Below the pieces are notes generated by a model, which saw nothing but the letters and a program-made list of their open reading frames with translations, did not search any database and was not told the DNA's origin. From VHCN01 sp964589935 (lineage in GTDB: Bacteria; Verrucomicrobiota; Verrucomicrobiia; Limisphaerales; VHCN01): DNA of 64,000 nucleotides. The stretch is from NCBI GenBank assembly GCA_964589935.1, contig CAZPVD010000002.1, forward strand, positions 124,001-188,000, written 5' to 3'. Positions 17,961-26,858 of this stretch are shown piece by piece; within the stretch, counting starts at the first letter, position 1; each line of letters opens with the position of its first letter. The position numbers and the translations under genes are program-made.

Positions 17961-19115
17961 ATGAGTTCAACGCATTTCAAGATCGCCGCGCTCGCTGGCG
18001 ACGGCATCGGTCCGGAAGTAATGCGCGAAGCCATCAAGGTTTTGCGTGCGGTGGAGAAAAAGTTTTCGCTGAAGTTCGACATCACCGAGGCGCCCGTCGG
18101 CTGGGCGGGCATTGACGCCGCCGGCAAGGCACTGCCGGACGCGACGCTCGCGTTGTGCAGGAAGAGCGACGCAATATTGTTCGGCTCCGTCGGCCTGCCC
18201 GACCGCGACCCGACGATTCCGAAGGAAGAACGCCCCGAGCGCGCCGCGCTGCTGCGCATCCGCAAGGAGTTCGGTTTGTTCGCGAACCTTCGCCCGGTGC
18301 AGTTGCCCAAGGCCCTCGCGCACGCGTGTCCGCTGCGCCCGGAGCGGCAGGGCGACGGCATTGACATCCTTGTCGTGCGCGAATTGACCGGCGGCATGTA
18401 TTTCGGCCAGCCGAAAAAGACCGAGGAGTTTCAATACGAGGAGCCGCAGGCCGACCGGAACCAAACCTACATCGTGCGCCGGGCCATGCGCGCGATTGAC
18501 ACGATGGTTTATACGACGCCGGAGATCGAACGCATCGCGCACGTGGCGTTCCAGTCCGCGCGGCTGCGCCGCAAAAAAGTCACCAGCATTGACAAGGCGA
18601 ACGTGCTGGAGAACGGCGTGCTGTGGCGCGAAGTCGTCACAAAGATTGGCAAACAATATGCCGACGTGGCGCTGGAGCACATGTTCGTGGACAACGGCGC
18701 GATGCAACTCATGCTCCGGCCCACGCAGTTCGACGTGATGCTCTGCGAAAATATGTTCGGCGACATCTTGAGCGACGAGGCCGCCGCGCTCGCCGGCTCG
18801 CTCGGCATGTTGCCCAGCGCGAGCCTCGGCGCGACCAGCGGCGAACACACCTTCGGCTTTTACGAACCTGCCGGCGGCACCGCGCCGGACATCGCCAGCA
18901 AAAATCTCGCCAATCCCATCGCGCAAATCCTCTCCGCCGCGCTCATGCTCCGCTACAGCTTCGGCCTCAACGCCGCCGCGAAGGCCATCGAGGCCGCCGT
19001 CGGTAAGGTCATTGCGGACGGCCTCCGCACCGGCGACATCTACACGCCCGCTGACGCCTCCGCGAAAAAAGTCGGCACCAGCGAAATGGGCGACGCCATC
19101 GCGGCGGCGATCTGA
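17961..19115 (+). CDS. leuB: 3-isopropylmalate dehydrogenase
   Basis: The enzyme oxidises and decarboxylates 3-isopropylmalate in leucine synthesis. The 384-residue protein shows the N-terminal IAALAGDGIGPEVM, GLFANLRPVQLP and the LeuB-type loop ELTGGMYFG. YTTPEIERIAHVAF and the metal-binding NMFGDILSDEAAALAGSLGMLPSAS follow, then FYEPAGGTAPDIA. These separate it from isocitrate dehydrogenase. It is about 20 residues longer than E. coli LeuB. The ATG at 17961 sits directly before the conserved N-terminus, so an upstream extension is rejected. Other leucine genes are not adjacent. The deaminase gene starts 8 bases after the stop, so the two are probably co-transcribed. Confidence 0.95.
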   Translation: MSSTHFKIAALAGDGIGPEVMREAIKVLRAVEKKFSLKFDITEAPVGWAGIDAAGKALPDATLALCRKSDAILFGSVGLPDRDPTIPKEERPERAALLRIRKEFGLFANLRPVQLPKALAHACPLRPERQGDGIDILVVRELTGGMYFGQPKKTEEFQYEEPQADRNQTYIVRRAMRAIDTMVYTTPEIERIAHVAFQSARLRRKKVTSIDKANVLENGVLWREVVTKIGKQYADVALEHMFVDNGAMQLMLRPTQFDVMLCENMFGDILSDEAAALAGSLGMLPSASLGATSGEHTFGFYEPAGGTAPDIASKNLANPIAQILSAALMLRYSFGLNAAAKAIEAAVGKVIADGLRTGDIYTPADASAKKVGTSEMGDAIAAAI

Positions 19116-19122
19116 GCCGGTC

Positions 19123-19560
19123 ATGGATCCATTCCTTCAAGCTGCAATTGACGAGGCAAAAAAGGGCCTTGCTGCGGGCGGCATTCCCATCGGCTCGGTT
19201 TTGGTTTGCGAAGGAAAAATCATCGGGCGCGGTCACAATCAGCGCGTGCAGCACGGCAGCGTGATTCACCACGCCGAGATGAACTGCCTCGAAAACGCCG
19301 GCCGGCTCAAGGCGTCCGTCTATCAGCGCTGCACGCTGTATTCCACGCTGTCGCCCTGCCCGATGTGCAGCGGCGCGGCGTTGCTCTACAAAATCCCGCG
19401 CATCGTCATCGGCGAGAACGTCACCTTTCGCGGCCCCGAGGATTACGTCCGTTCGCAGGGCGTGACGCTGGAAATCCTCAACGACCCGGCGTGCATCCAG
19501 TTGATGAAGGGTTTCATCGCCGCGCGCCCGGAACTGTGGAACGAGGACATCGGCGTCTGA
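19123..19560 (+). CDS. Cytosine deaminase of the small Fcy1-like type
   Basis: The 145-residue zinc deaminase has the HAE motif (His50-Ala51-Glu52) and PCPMC (Cys79, Cys82) that bind zinc and carry the proton-shuttle glutamate. Sequence around these motifs resembles yeast cytosine deaminase more than bacterial guanine, tRNA-adenosine or large CodA-type enzymes. RGHNQRVQHGS, then LENAGRLKASVYQRCTLYST, IPRIVIGENV and the C-terminal FIAARPELWNEDIG all have close counterparts in Fcy1. That C-terminal tail lids the active site in the yeast enzyme. The likely reaction is cytosine to uracil. It is linked to leuB and alr, without a nucleobase transporter in sight. Confidence 0.86.
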   Translation: MDPFLQAAIDEAKKGLAAGGIPIGSVLVCEGKIIGRGHNQRVQHGSVIHHAEMNCLENAGRLKASVYQRCTLYSTLSPCPMCSGAALLYKIPRIVIGENVTFRGPEDYVRSQGVTLEILNDPACIQLMKGFIAARPELWNEDIGV

Positions 19561-19607
19561 CGGCGCTTTGCCTTGCACCGGCGCGACGATCCCGCTGAAA
19601 TTCCCGC

Positions 19608-20750
19608 GTGCAACAGACCTACCGTTGCTGGGCTGAGGTGGACCTCGCCGCGCTGCGCGAAAATCTCGCGTGGATCCGACATCGCGCCGGCCCGCAAGTC
19701 AAGGTGCTCACCGTCGTGAAAGCCGACGCCTACGGACACGGCCTGCGGCAGATCGCCGCGCTGCTCATGCAGGCCGGCACGGACGTCTTCGGCGTTGCGA
19801 ACCTTGACGAGGCCCGCGCCATCCGCAGCGTCGGACGCGGCTGGCCCATCCTCATGCTCGGCGCGTGTTTGCCGTGGGAAATCGAGCCGGCCGTGCGCGA
19901 CGACGTGATGCCCACGCTTTCCTCGCTTGATGAGGCAAAACAGTTTTCCGCCGCCGGAGCGAAGCTCGGCAAAACCGTCCGCGCGCACTTGAAAGTGGAC
20001 ACCGGCATGGGCCGCCTCGGCATCGCCGCGGAACGCGCGCTCGCGCTGTGGGAAGATGTGCGCTGGCTTTCAAACCTAAGAATCATCGGCCTTTTCACGC
20101 ATTTTTCGGCCCCCGAGGATGACGCGCCATTCACGCAAAAACAGCGCGGGCGTTTCTGCGAGCTGTTGAAATCCATTCTGTCCGCGGGCGCGCAGCTCGA
20201 CCTCATTCACGCGAACAACAGCGCCGCGCTGCTGCTCGAACCGGCCACGATGTTCAACTGCGTCCGCCCCGGCCTGCTCGTCTATGGCATCGCGCCGCCA
20301 GGCAAACGCCGCCAGCCGCTCGCGCTAAAAAAAAATCTTCGCCCCGCGCTCGCGTGGAAGTGCCGCGTGAGCCTCGTGAAGGACATCCCCGTCGGCGCAA
20401 CTCTCAGTTACGGGCACACGTTCACCGCTCCGCGCGCAATGCGCGTCGCCACGCTCACCGCCGGTTACGCGGACGGCTACCTCCGCTCCGGCAGCGGACG
20501 CGCGCAGGTGTTGATCGGCGGAAAAGTTTGTCCCCTCCTTGGCCGCATCACGATGGACCAGATGCTCGCGGACGTGTCACGCGTGCGCGGCGTGCGAAGC
20601 GGCGACGAGGCCGTGCTCATCGGCGCGCAAGGCAGGCGCCGCATCAGCGCCGGCGAAGTTGCGGAATGGTGCGGCACCGTGCCGTGGGAAGTGCTCGCCC
20701 GCATCGGCCCGCGCGTGCCGCGCATCTACCGCGGCGGCCACGCGGCGTGA
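19608..20750 (+). CDS. alr: Alanine racemase
   Basis: This PLP enzyme interconverts L- and D-alanine for peptidoglycan. The 380-residue protein begins CWAEVDLAALRENL and carries the PLP lysine at about residue 38 (VLTVVKADAYGHG). The catalytic tyrosine is at about 268 (ATLSYGHTF). Other family blocks are HLKVDTGMGRLG, RPGLLVYG, TAGYADGYLR and LGRITMDQMLADVS. The start is a GTG at 19608. It follows the deaminase gene by 47 bases. It is convergent with the FMN reductase gene, and the two stop codons are directly adjacent (20748-20750 and 20751-20753). Confidence 0.96.
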   Translation: MQQTYRCWAEVDLAALRENLAWIRHRAGPQVKVLTVVKADAYGHGLRQIAALLMQAGTDVFGVANLDEARAIRSVGRGWPILMLGACLPWEIEPAVRDDVMPTLSSLDEAKQFSAAGAKLGKTVRAHLKVDTGMGRLGIAAERALALWEDVRWLSNLRIIGLFTHFSAPEDDAPFTQKQRGRFCELLKSILSAGAQLDLIHANNSAALLLEPATMFNCVRPGLLVYGIAPPGKRRQPLALKKNLRPALAWKCRVSLVKDIPVGATLSYGHTFTAPRAMRVATLTAGYADGYLRSGSGRAQVLIGGKVCPLLGRITMDQMLADVSRVRGVRSGDEAVLIGAQGRRRISAGEVAEWCGTVPWEVLARIGPRVPRIYRGGHAA

Positions 20751-21341
20751 TTACTTTCGCAGCCGCGCCATGAAGCCCGGTTCGCTGCCGATGAGGTCGG
20801 CGCGGCGCTGCTTCGCGAGCACTGCACCATAGACCCGCACGTCGCGCGTGAGCATCGCGAGACGTTTCTTCAGCGCATCGCTGACGATTTCACCGTCTTT
20901 GCTCACGTCCTCCTTCTCCATGAACGCCACGCCATAGGGCAGCGACCACGCGTAGCATTGGCGCGCGACGGTGCGGAGTTGATCGGTGACGGTGAGTCCC
21001 TTTTCGTGCGACGCGACAACCGTGGCAAAAAGTTTCCCGGCAAACTCGTGCCAGAAATAGTCGAGGAAATTTTTGAGCGTCGAGCTGATGCTGCCGTGGT
21101 AATCCGGCGTGCCAAGGATGAAGACGTTCGCGGCGTCCACGCGCGCCTTGAGCGCGGCGAAGTGCGGCGCGCGATGTGTCTCGTCGGGATTGAAGAGCGG
21201 CAGCGGCTCTTGCGCGAGATCGAGCACGTCCACGTCGCAGCCAGCGGCGCGGAGGTCTTCCGCGACTTTCAAAATGACCGCGCGCGTGATGGAACGCGCG
21301 CCGAGGCTGCCAATGACACAGAGGACACGAAGCGATGCCAT
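20751..21341 (-). CDS. NAD(P)H-dependent FMN reductase family flavoprotein
   Basis: The 196-residue protein has the flavodoxin-like fold of the FMN_red family. The phosphate-binding start is VLCVIGSLGARSITRAVILKV, then DVLDLAQEPLPLFNPD. The isoalloxazine-binding block is ILGTPDYHGSISSTLKNFLDY (about residues 75-95). Members reduce free FMN or quinones, azo dyes or chromate with NAD(P)H, and the physiological substrate here is open. The C-terminus (YGAVLAKQRRADL) is slightly extended. It stands alone, convergent with alr and divergent from rph. Confidence 0.87.
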   Translation of the reverse strand: MASLRVLCVIGSLGARSITRAVILKVAEDLRAAGCDVDVLDLAQEPLPLFNPDETHRAPHFAALKARVDAANVFILGTPDYHGSISSTLKNFLDYFWHEFAGKLFATVVASHEKGLTVTDQLRTVARQCYAWSLPYGVAFMEKEDVSKDGEIVSDALKKRLAMLTRDVRVYGAVLAKQRRADLIGSEPGFMARLRK

Positions 21342-21433
21342 GCGCGTGATGTAGCGGAACGCAGCGCGCGAAGCAAACGGGAACGCCTTTCGCGTTGCCG
21401 GTGCTGCGGCGCGCGCCTACCATCACCGCGCTT

Positions 21434-22180
21434 ATGGCTGAGTTGATTTCATCAAACACCGCGCGCGCCGACGGACGCCGCGCTGGCGAGCTGCGCCCGT
21501 TGCGGTTTCAAAATCACATCGCGCCGCACGCAGCCGGCTCCACGCTCATCGAGTGGGGCAACACGCGCGTTATCTGCGGCGTGACCATCGAGGAATCCGT
21601 CCCGCGCTGGATGAAGGAGCAAAGTGTCCCCGGGGGCTGGATCACCGCGGAATATTCGATGCTGCCCTACTCGACGCTCACGCGGAAGGCGCGCGACAGC
21701 TCCAAGGGAAAAGTGGACGGCCGTTCCGTTGAAATCCAGCGGCTCATCGGCCGCGCCATGCGCGCCGCGGTGGACCTGGAGAAGTTCGGCCCGCGCACGA
21801 TCTGCGTGGATTGCGACGTGTTGCAGGCCGACGGCGGCACGCGCACCGCGGCCATCACGGGCGCTTACGTCGCGCTCATGCTCGCGGTGAAAAAACTCCA
21901 GGCCGAAGGCAAGCTTGCCGGGAACCCCATCGCCAACGCCGTCGCCGCCGTGAGCGTCGGCATCGTGAACGGCCAGCCGCTGCTCGACCTTTGTTACACC
22001 GAGGACGCTGCGGCATCCGTGGACATGAACCTCGTGATGACCGGCGCGGGCGAGTTCATCGAACTGCAAGGCACGGGCGAGGAGGCGACCTTCGGCGAAG
22101 GCCAGCTCGCCGCGATGCTCGAACTCGGCAAGGCGGGAATCAAGCAACTGCTCGCGGCGCAGCAGAAGGCGCTCGCCTGA
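21434..22180 (+). CDS. rph: Ribonuclease PH
   Basis: This phosphate-dependent 3' exoribonuclease trims tRNA precursors. The 248-residue product matches the family: RADGRRAGELRPLRF, TLIEWGNTRVICGVTIEE and ITAEYSMLPYSTLTR come first. KVDGRSVEIQRLIGRAMRAAVDLEKFGPRTICVDCDVLQADGGTRTAAITGAYVAL contains the arginines and aspartates of the phosphorolytic site. The C-terminus EFIELQGTGEEATFGEGQL is typical. The chosen ATG at 21434 aligns with the family N-terminus. It opens a long run of plus-strand genes that continues to 36118. Confidence 0.96.
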   Translation: MAELISSNTARADGRRAGELRPLRFQNHIAPHAAGSTLIEWGNTRVICGVTIEESVPRWMKEQSVPGGWITAEYSMLPYSTLTRKARDSSKGKVDGRSVEIQRLIGRAMRAAVDLEKFGPRTICVDCDVLQADGGTRTAAITGAYVALMLAVKKLQAEGKLAGNPIANAVAAVSVGIVNGQPLLDLCYTEDAAASVDMNLVMTGAGEFIELQGTGEEATFGEGQLAAMLELGKAGIKQLLAAQQKALA

Positions 22181-22229
22181 TTTTCAAAACCGCGGTGCTG
22201 CGAGCAGTGAGCCGCGTTCGATTTTTCGC

Positions 22230-22850
22230 ATGAGTTCTCCGACGAAGCTTTACCTTCTCCGCCACGGCGAAGTGGAGACGCGGTATCACCGAATCTTCGG
22301 CGGACGGATTGACATGAAGCTGTCGCCGCGCGGACACGAGCAGGCGAAGACGCTCGCAGAGTGGCTGCGCACGATTCATTTCAACGCCATCTACGCCAGC
22401 CCGATGAAGCGCGCGCAGCAGACGCTCGCGCCGCTGGCCGCGCAGTATCCCACGCCACCGCACACGCTCGCGGATTTGCGCGAGGTGGACTTCGGCGAGT
22501 GGACCGGCCTGAGCTGGCAGCAGGTCCATGACAAATACAAGGTCAGCGCGTCCGAATGGCTGGACCTGCTCGACCGCGCGGCGATTCCGAAGGCGGAATC
22601 CACTCGGCAGCTTCGCGCGCGCGTCGAGCCGTGCCTGCGGAAAATTCTCGCGGAATGCCCCGGCCAAACGGTCGCGGTCGTGTGCCACGGCGGCGTCATC
22701 CGCATGTTGCTGGCGATACTGCTGCAACTGCCCGCGCCCAAGCTCGCGCACTTCGACATCGAATACGCCAGCGTGACGGCGGTGGAATGCCTCACGCACC
22801 GCGCCGAGGTGGAGCTGCTCAATTTCACGCCGTGGCGCGACCTGCCGTGA
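22230..22850 (+). CDS. Histidine phosphatase family protein (CobC/phosphoglycerate-mutase-like)
   Basis: The 206-residue protein has the RHG motif at the N-terminus (LYLLRHGEVETRYHRIFGG, catalytic His about residue 12). IYASPMKRAQQTL, the acidic REVDFGEWTGLSW and the second histidine in TVAVVCHGGVIRMLL follow. The pattern is close to alpha-ribazole phosphatase (CobC) and small-molecule phosphatases. No cobalamin genes are nearby, so substrate assignment stays open. It lies between rph and prmA, all co-directional with short gaps. Confidence 0.87.
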   Translation: MSSPTKLYLLRHGEVETRYHRIFGGRIDMKLSPRGHEQAKTLAEWLRTIHFNAIYASPMKRAQQTLAPLAAQYPTPPHTLADLREVDFGEWTGLSWQQVHDKYKVSASEWLDLLDRAAIPKAESTRQLRARVEPCLRKILAECPGQTVAVVCHGGVIRMLLAILLQLPAPKLAHFDIEYASVTAVECLTHRAEVELLNFTPWRDLP

Positions 22851-22929
22851 TGCGCCGGCGCGGATTTTTTCCGATGTGGTAGGAATAAATCCGCGTGCGA
22901 ACCCTCATTACAGCGTCTGTTTAGCATTG

Positions 22930-23853
22930 ATGAAGCGAAAGTCACTATGGGCCGTTCAAGTCGCCACTGCGGCGGCGGCGGAAGAAGTTGTCATGGAATT
23001 GCTCACTGAAATCAGCGGCCGGCCCGCGTCCGCATACACCGACGCAAAAAAAGGCGCGACGACGGTGACCGCCTGGTGCGAGCGGCGCAGTGAATGGAGC
23101 GCCGCGAAGCAGCGCCGGCTGCGCGACGGCCTTGCCCGGTTGCGCGAATGCGGGGTCAACGTCGGCGGCGGTCGGATTGCGACCCGCACGGTGTGGCGCG
23201 AAAACTGGGCCGAGTCGTGGAAGCGGCATTTCAAGCCCATCGCCATCGGGCGCGCGCTGCTCATCAAACCGAGCTGGAGCAAACTCAAGCCCCGCCCTGG
23301 ACAGGCCGAGGTGATCCTCGATCCGGGCCTGAGCTTCGGCACGGGCCAGCACGCGACGACACGGTTCTGCCTTGAACAGATCGCCACGGCGCGGCGCGCC
23401 GAAACTTCGCAGTCGTTCCTCGACATCGGGACGGGGTCGGGAATTCTTGCGATTTCCGCGGCAAAACTCGGCTATGCGCCGGTCGAGGCGTTTGACTTCG
23501 ACCCCGACGCGGTGCGGGTCGCGCATGAAAACGCAGCGCAGAACGGCGTGGAAGAATTCATCCGGCTGCGTCGCGCGGACTTGACAAAACTGCCAAGCAA
23601 GCCGGCGGAAAAGTTTGACGTTGTGTGCGCGAATTTGATCTACGATCTGCTGCTGGCCGAACGCGAACGGATTTTGAGCCGGCTGAAACGGAACGGGCGG
23701 CTGGTGCTGGCGGGCATTCTGCGGAAACAGTTTGCGCCGGTGAAACTCGCCTATTGCGCCGAGGGCTTGCGGCTGGTCGCAAGTCGCGCCGAGGGCGAGT
23801 GGCAGTCGGCCGCGTTTGAGCCGAGCCGAGCCGAGCCGGTCAAATCCGGGTGA
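22930..23853 (+). CDS. prmA: Ribosomal protein L11 methyltransferase
   Basis: This enzyme trimethylates ribosomal protein L11. The 307-residue protein has an N-terminal ferredoxin-like substrate domain (about 1-100, ending WRENWAESWKRHFKPI). The PrmA marker ILDPGLSFGTGQHATTRFCLE follows, then SAM motif I FLDIGTGSGILAISAAKLG and the NLIYDLLL acceptor block. GRLVLAGIL comes before the end. The substrate domain is somewhat diverged. The ATG at 22930 gives the right N-terminus. The C-terminal tail is proline/serine-rich. It precedes the ABC permease gene by 58 bases. Confidence 0.92.
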   Translation: MKRKSLWAVQVATAAAAEEVVMELLTEISGRPASAYTDAKKGATTVTAWCERRSEWSAAKQRRLRDGLARLRECGVNVGGGRIATRTVWRENWAESWKRHFKPIAIGRALLIKPSWSKLKPRPGQAEVILDPGLSFGTGQHATTRFCLEQIATARRAETSQSFLDIGTGSGILAISAAKLGYAPVEAFDFDPDAVRVAHENAAQNGVEEFIRLRRADLTKLPSKPAEKFDVVCANLIYDLLLAERERILSRLKRNGRLVLAGILRKQFAPVKLAYCAEGLRLVASRAEGEWQSAAFEPSRAEPVKSG

Positions 23854-23911
23854 AACGGGTTGCAATGATGCGGGTCACCCGTATCATCCGCAGCCAACAC
23901 GAACCAATCAG

Positions 23912-24895
23912 ATGCGCCAGTTTCGGACCATAGCCATCAATGCCTTCATGGAATTGGTGCGACAGCCGGTTTTCCTGCTGCTTACGACCAGCTCGGCGGC
24001 GTTCATCATTTTTCTGGCGGCGGTGCCTTACTTTGGCTTTGGCGACGACCCGAAACTGGTGAAGGACGGCTCGCTCGCGGTGATGCTGTTGAGCGGGCTG
24101 ATCGCGGCGGTGTTGAGCGCGTCGTCGTCCGTGGCGCACGAAATCCGCACCGGCACGGCGCTGGCGGTGCTGGCCAAGCCGGTGAGCCGCGTGCAGTTCA
24201 TTCTGGCGAAGTATCTCGGGCTGGCGGCGGCGCTGGCGGTGATGATGTATGTGAACACCATCGCGTCGCTGCTGGCGAGCCGCATGGCGTTCGACGCCTA
24301 CGGCGACGCGGACATGGTCGGAACGGGCATTTTTTACGGCTCGATGGCGTTGGCATTCCTGCTCGGGGGGTTCACGAATTATTTCCTGCGCCGGCCGTTC
24401 GTGCCGGACGCGATCCGGTTCCTCGTGGTGCTGGTGACGATTGCTTTTTTTGTAGCGGTATATTTGGTGAAAATTTACAGGCCCGGCATCGGCGACCCGA
24501 AGGTGGACTACCGGCTGGTGCCGGCGTCGGTGCTGGTGCTCTTTGCGCTGTGGATTCTGGCGGGGCTTGCACTCGCCTGCTCGACCCGCTATGAAGTGGT
24601 GCCGACCCTGGCCTTCTGCACGGCATTGTTCCTGCTCGGCCTGATGAGCGATTACCTCTTCGGGACTCTGGCGGACTCGAAGTCCGCATGGCGGCCGGTG
24701 GGTCAGGTGCTTTACAGCGCGGTGCCGAACTGGCAGTTGTTTTGGATTGCCGACGCGATTGAAGGCACCAAAGAGATCGAGGGCGTCTGGCTTTACGTGG
24801 CCAAGGCTTTTGGCTATGTGGTCGGCTACCTCGGCGCGTCGCTGGCGCTGGCGCTGGCGCTGTTTGAGGACCGCGAACTGAGCGGTTCGCAATGA
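23912..24895 (+). CDS. ABC-2 type transporter permease
   Basis: This 327-residue integral membrane protein has about seven or eight hydrophobic segments, beginning FMELVRQPVFLLLTTSSAAFIIF. The ABC-2 coupling region SSSVAHEIRTGTALAVLAKPVSRVQFILAKYLG (about residues 76-108) carries the family's pattern of a glutamate and 'TG' before a helix, the presumed contact with the ATPase. It has no ATPase of its own next to it. The only co-directional ABC ATPase gene is 6.3 kb downstream, past three SPFH genes and a P1B ATPase. I propose it belongs to that complex. No Shine-Dalgarno sequence precedes the ATG at 23912. Confidence 0.85.
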   Translation: MRQFRTIAINAFMELVRQPVFLLLTTSSAAFIIFLAAVPYFGFGDDPKLVKDGSLAVMLLSGLIAAVLSASSSVAHEIRTGTALAVLAKPVSRVQFILAKYLGLAAALAVMMYVNTIASLLASRMAFDAYGDADMVGTGIFYGSMALAFLLGGFTNYFLRRPFVPDAIRFLVVLVTIAFFVAVYLVKIYRPGIGDPKVDYRLVPASVLVLFALWILAGLALACSTRYEVVPTLAFCTALFLLGLMSDYLFGTLADSKSAWRPVGQVLYSAVPNWQLFWIADAIEGTKEIEGVWLYVAKAFGYVVGYLGASLALALALFEDRELSGSQ

Positions 24896-24928
24896 CACAG
24901 AATCGAAATTTGCAGCAACTGAACTGAA

Positions 24929-26815
24929 ATGGAACGAAACGTCCAACGCAAAGGGCTGACGAACTTTTTGATGCTACTGGTCGTGGCGGGCATCGCGTCG
25001 GCGATGGCGCGCTACACGAACTCGGTCGCGGACGAGGTCGGCGTGGTCTTCCTGTGGCTCGGCTTCCTTGTGGGGGCGATGAGCTACTTCCAGATGCGGC
25101 TCGAAGCGCGCGAAGCCATCGAGAAGCTGGAGATGGAGGAACTGGCCCGCTCGGCGCAGCGCACGTCCATCTTCGAGACGGCGGACGCGGAATCCTTCCC
25201 GGCGCGGCGCGCGCGCGAGCAGTTTGAGAAGTGGTTCGTGCCGGCCTTCACGCTGCTGCTATTCTTGGCGCAGGGCGGCGCGGCGTTTTGGATGTGGAAG
25301 CACGTGCTCAAGCCGCCAGTGCAGGAGCCGCAGCCGTATCTCGTTGCGATGGCGTCGGTGTTCGTCGGCTGCTTTTTCTTCCTCTTCATCATCGGTCGGT
25401 TTTCGGCGAGCTTCGCGCGGCTGGAAGACCAGCGTCTGCTGCGGCCCGGCGCAAACTACATGCTCCTGAGCGGCTATCTGTGCCTCGCGTCCGCCGCGAG
25501 CATCGCGCTCGTCCACTACGGACATGAGAAGCTCGACCTCGTCATCGCGCGCGTGCTGTGCGGGATTCTCACGCTCACTGCGGCGGAAACACTCATCAAC
25601 CTCGTCTTCGAAATCTACCGGCCGCGCGTCAAGGGCAAGGCCGTCCGGCTCCTTTACGACAGCCGCCTCGTCGGCCTGCTTGGACAGCCCGAGGGGCTTT
25701 TCACCACGGCGGCGCAGGCGATTGATTACCAGTTCGGCTTCAAGGTTTCCGAGACGTGGTTCTACAAGTTCCTCGAACGCTCCCTCTCGCGGCTCATCCT
25801 TGCGCAGCTCGGCATCCTGCTTTTCTCGACGTGCTTCGTTTTCATCGAGCCGCATGAGGAGGCGTTGCTGGAGCGATTCGGCAAACCCGTCGCGGGACGC
25901 GAGGTGCTCGAACCGGGGCCGCACTTCACCTGGCCGTGGCCTGTGGACCGCGTGTATCGCTTCGCGACGAAACAAATCCAGACCTTCAACATCGGCTACG
26001 TGCCCGACCCGGAGAAGGAAAAGGAAAAAGTCGTCCTCTGGACCGTCAGCCACACCAAGGAGGAATACAACCTCATGGTCGCGAGCAACGAGCGCGACAG
26101 CAACACCAACTCGCCAGCCGCGTCACAGACCGTGCCGGTGAACCTCCTTTCCGTCAGCATCCCGGTCCAGTATCGCATCAAGGACATCGTCAAGTGGGTG
26201 CGCAACCACGCGGACGGCGCGGCGATGCTGGAGAAGCTCGCCGGACGCGAGGTCAACCGTTATCTCGTGAGCGTGGACTTGATCGAGATCATGTCCACCG
26301 GTCGCGAGCACGCGGCCGAGGAATTGCGCGACCGCATCCAGAAGATCGCCGACGAGCGCGAGTTGGGCGTCGAGGTCACTTTCGTTGGCCTGCGGGACAT
26401 TCATCCGCCGATTGGGCAGGAAAGCGCAAAAGTCGCCGAGGCATTCGAGAGCGTCATCGGCGCGGAGCAGGAAAAGGCCGCGAAAATCCTGACCGCCGAG
26501 GGCAGCGCGGCCAAGACCAACGCCCTCACGTCCGCCGAGGCCACGCGCATCCACGAGGAGGCTGTGGCCTTCTCGCTCCGCCGCGTCACGAGCGCGCAGG
26601 CGTCTGCGGCGCAGTTCACGGACCGGATCAAGGCGTTCAACGCCGCGCCTGTCGTGTATCCCGAGCGTTTCTACCTGCAGACCATCGCGCGCGCCACGGC
26701 CGGTGCGCGCAAATATGTTTTGGCGGTTACGAATGCAAACGAAGTTTATCAACTGAACCTTGAGGATAAAATCCGGCAGGACTTGCTGGACATTCCCGTG
26801 CCGCCGAAGAAATGA
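24929..26815 (+). CDS. SPFH/Band 7 protein with large polytopic N-terminal domain (HflK-like)
   Basis: The 628-residue protein is far longer than ordinary HflK. Hydrophobic helices lie at about residues 13-30, 38-54, 103-122, 137-156, 176-196, 204-226 and 289-306. A Band 7 domain follows (about 306-540), starting FIEPHEEALLERFGKPV and including LEPGPHFTWPWPVDRVY and VSIPVQYRIKDIVKWVRNH. Then comes a helical EQEKAAKILTAEGSAAKT region typical of the SPFH stalk. SPFH proteins form large ring-shaped assemblies that fence membrane patches, and HflK with HflC regulates FtsH in E. coli. It is the first of three consecutive SPFH genes. The extra membrane domain is unusual and may embed a partner or a lipid patch. 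Confidence 0.88.
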   Translation: MERNVQRKGLTNFLMLLVVAGIASAMARYTNSVADEVGVVFLWLGFLVGAMSYFQMRLEAREAIEKLEMEELARSAQRTSIFETADAESFPARRAREQFEKWFVPAFTLLLFLAQGGAAFWMWKHVLKPPVQEPQPYLVAMASVFVGCFFFLFIIGRFSASFARLEDQRLLRPGANYMLLSGYLCLASAASIALVHYGHEKLDLVIARVLCGILTLTAAETLINLVFEIYRPRVKGKAVRLLYDSRLVGLLGQPEGLFTTAAQAIDYQFGFKVSETWFYKFLERSLSRLILAQLGILLFSTCFVFIEPHEEALLERFGKPVAGREVLEPGPHFTWPWPVDRVYRFATKQIQTFNIGYVPDPEKEKEKVVLWTVSHTKEEYNLMVASNERDSNTNSPAASQTVPVNLLSVSIPVQYRIKDIVKWVRNHADGAAMLEKLAGREVNRYLVSVDLIEIMSTGREHAAEELRDRIQKIADERELGVEVTFVGLRDIHPPIGQESAKVAEAFESVIGAEQEKAAKILTAEGSAAKTNALTSAEATRIHEEAVAFSLRRVTSAQASAAQFTDRIKAFNAAPVVYPERFYLQTIARATAGARKYVLAVTNANEVYQLNLEDKIRQDLLDIPVPPKK

Positions 26816-26858
26816 GCGGCGCGCCGCGTGATTTTTTGAACGAAACGAAAATGATTCT

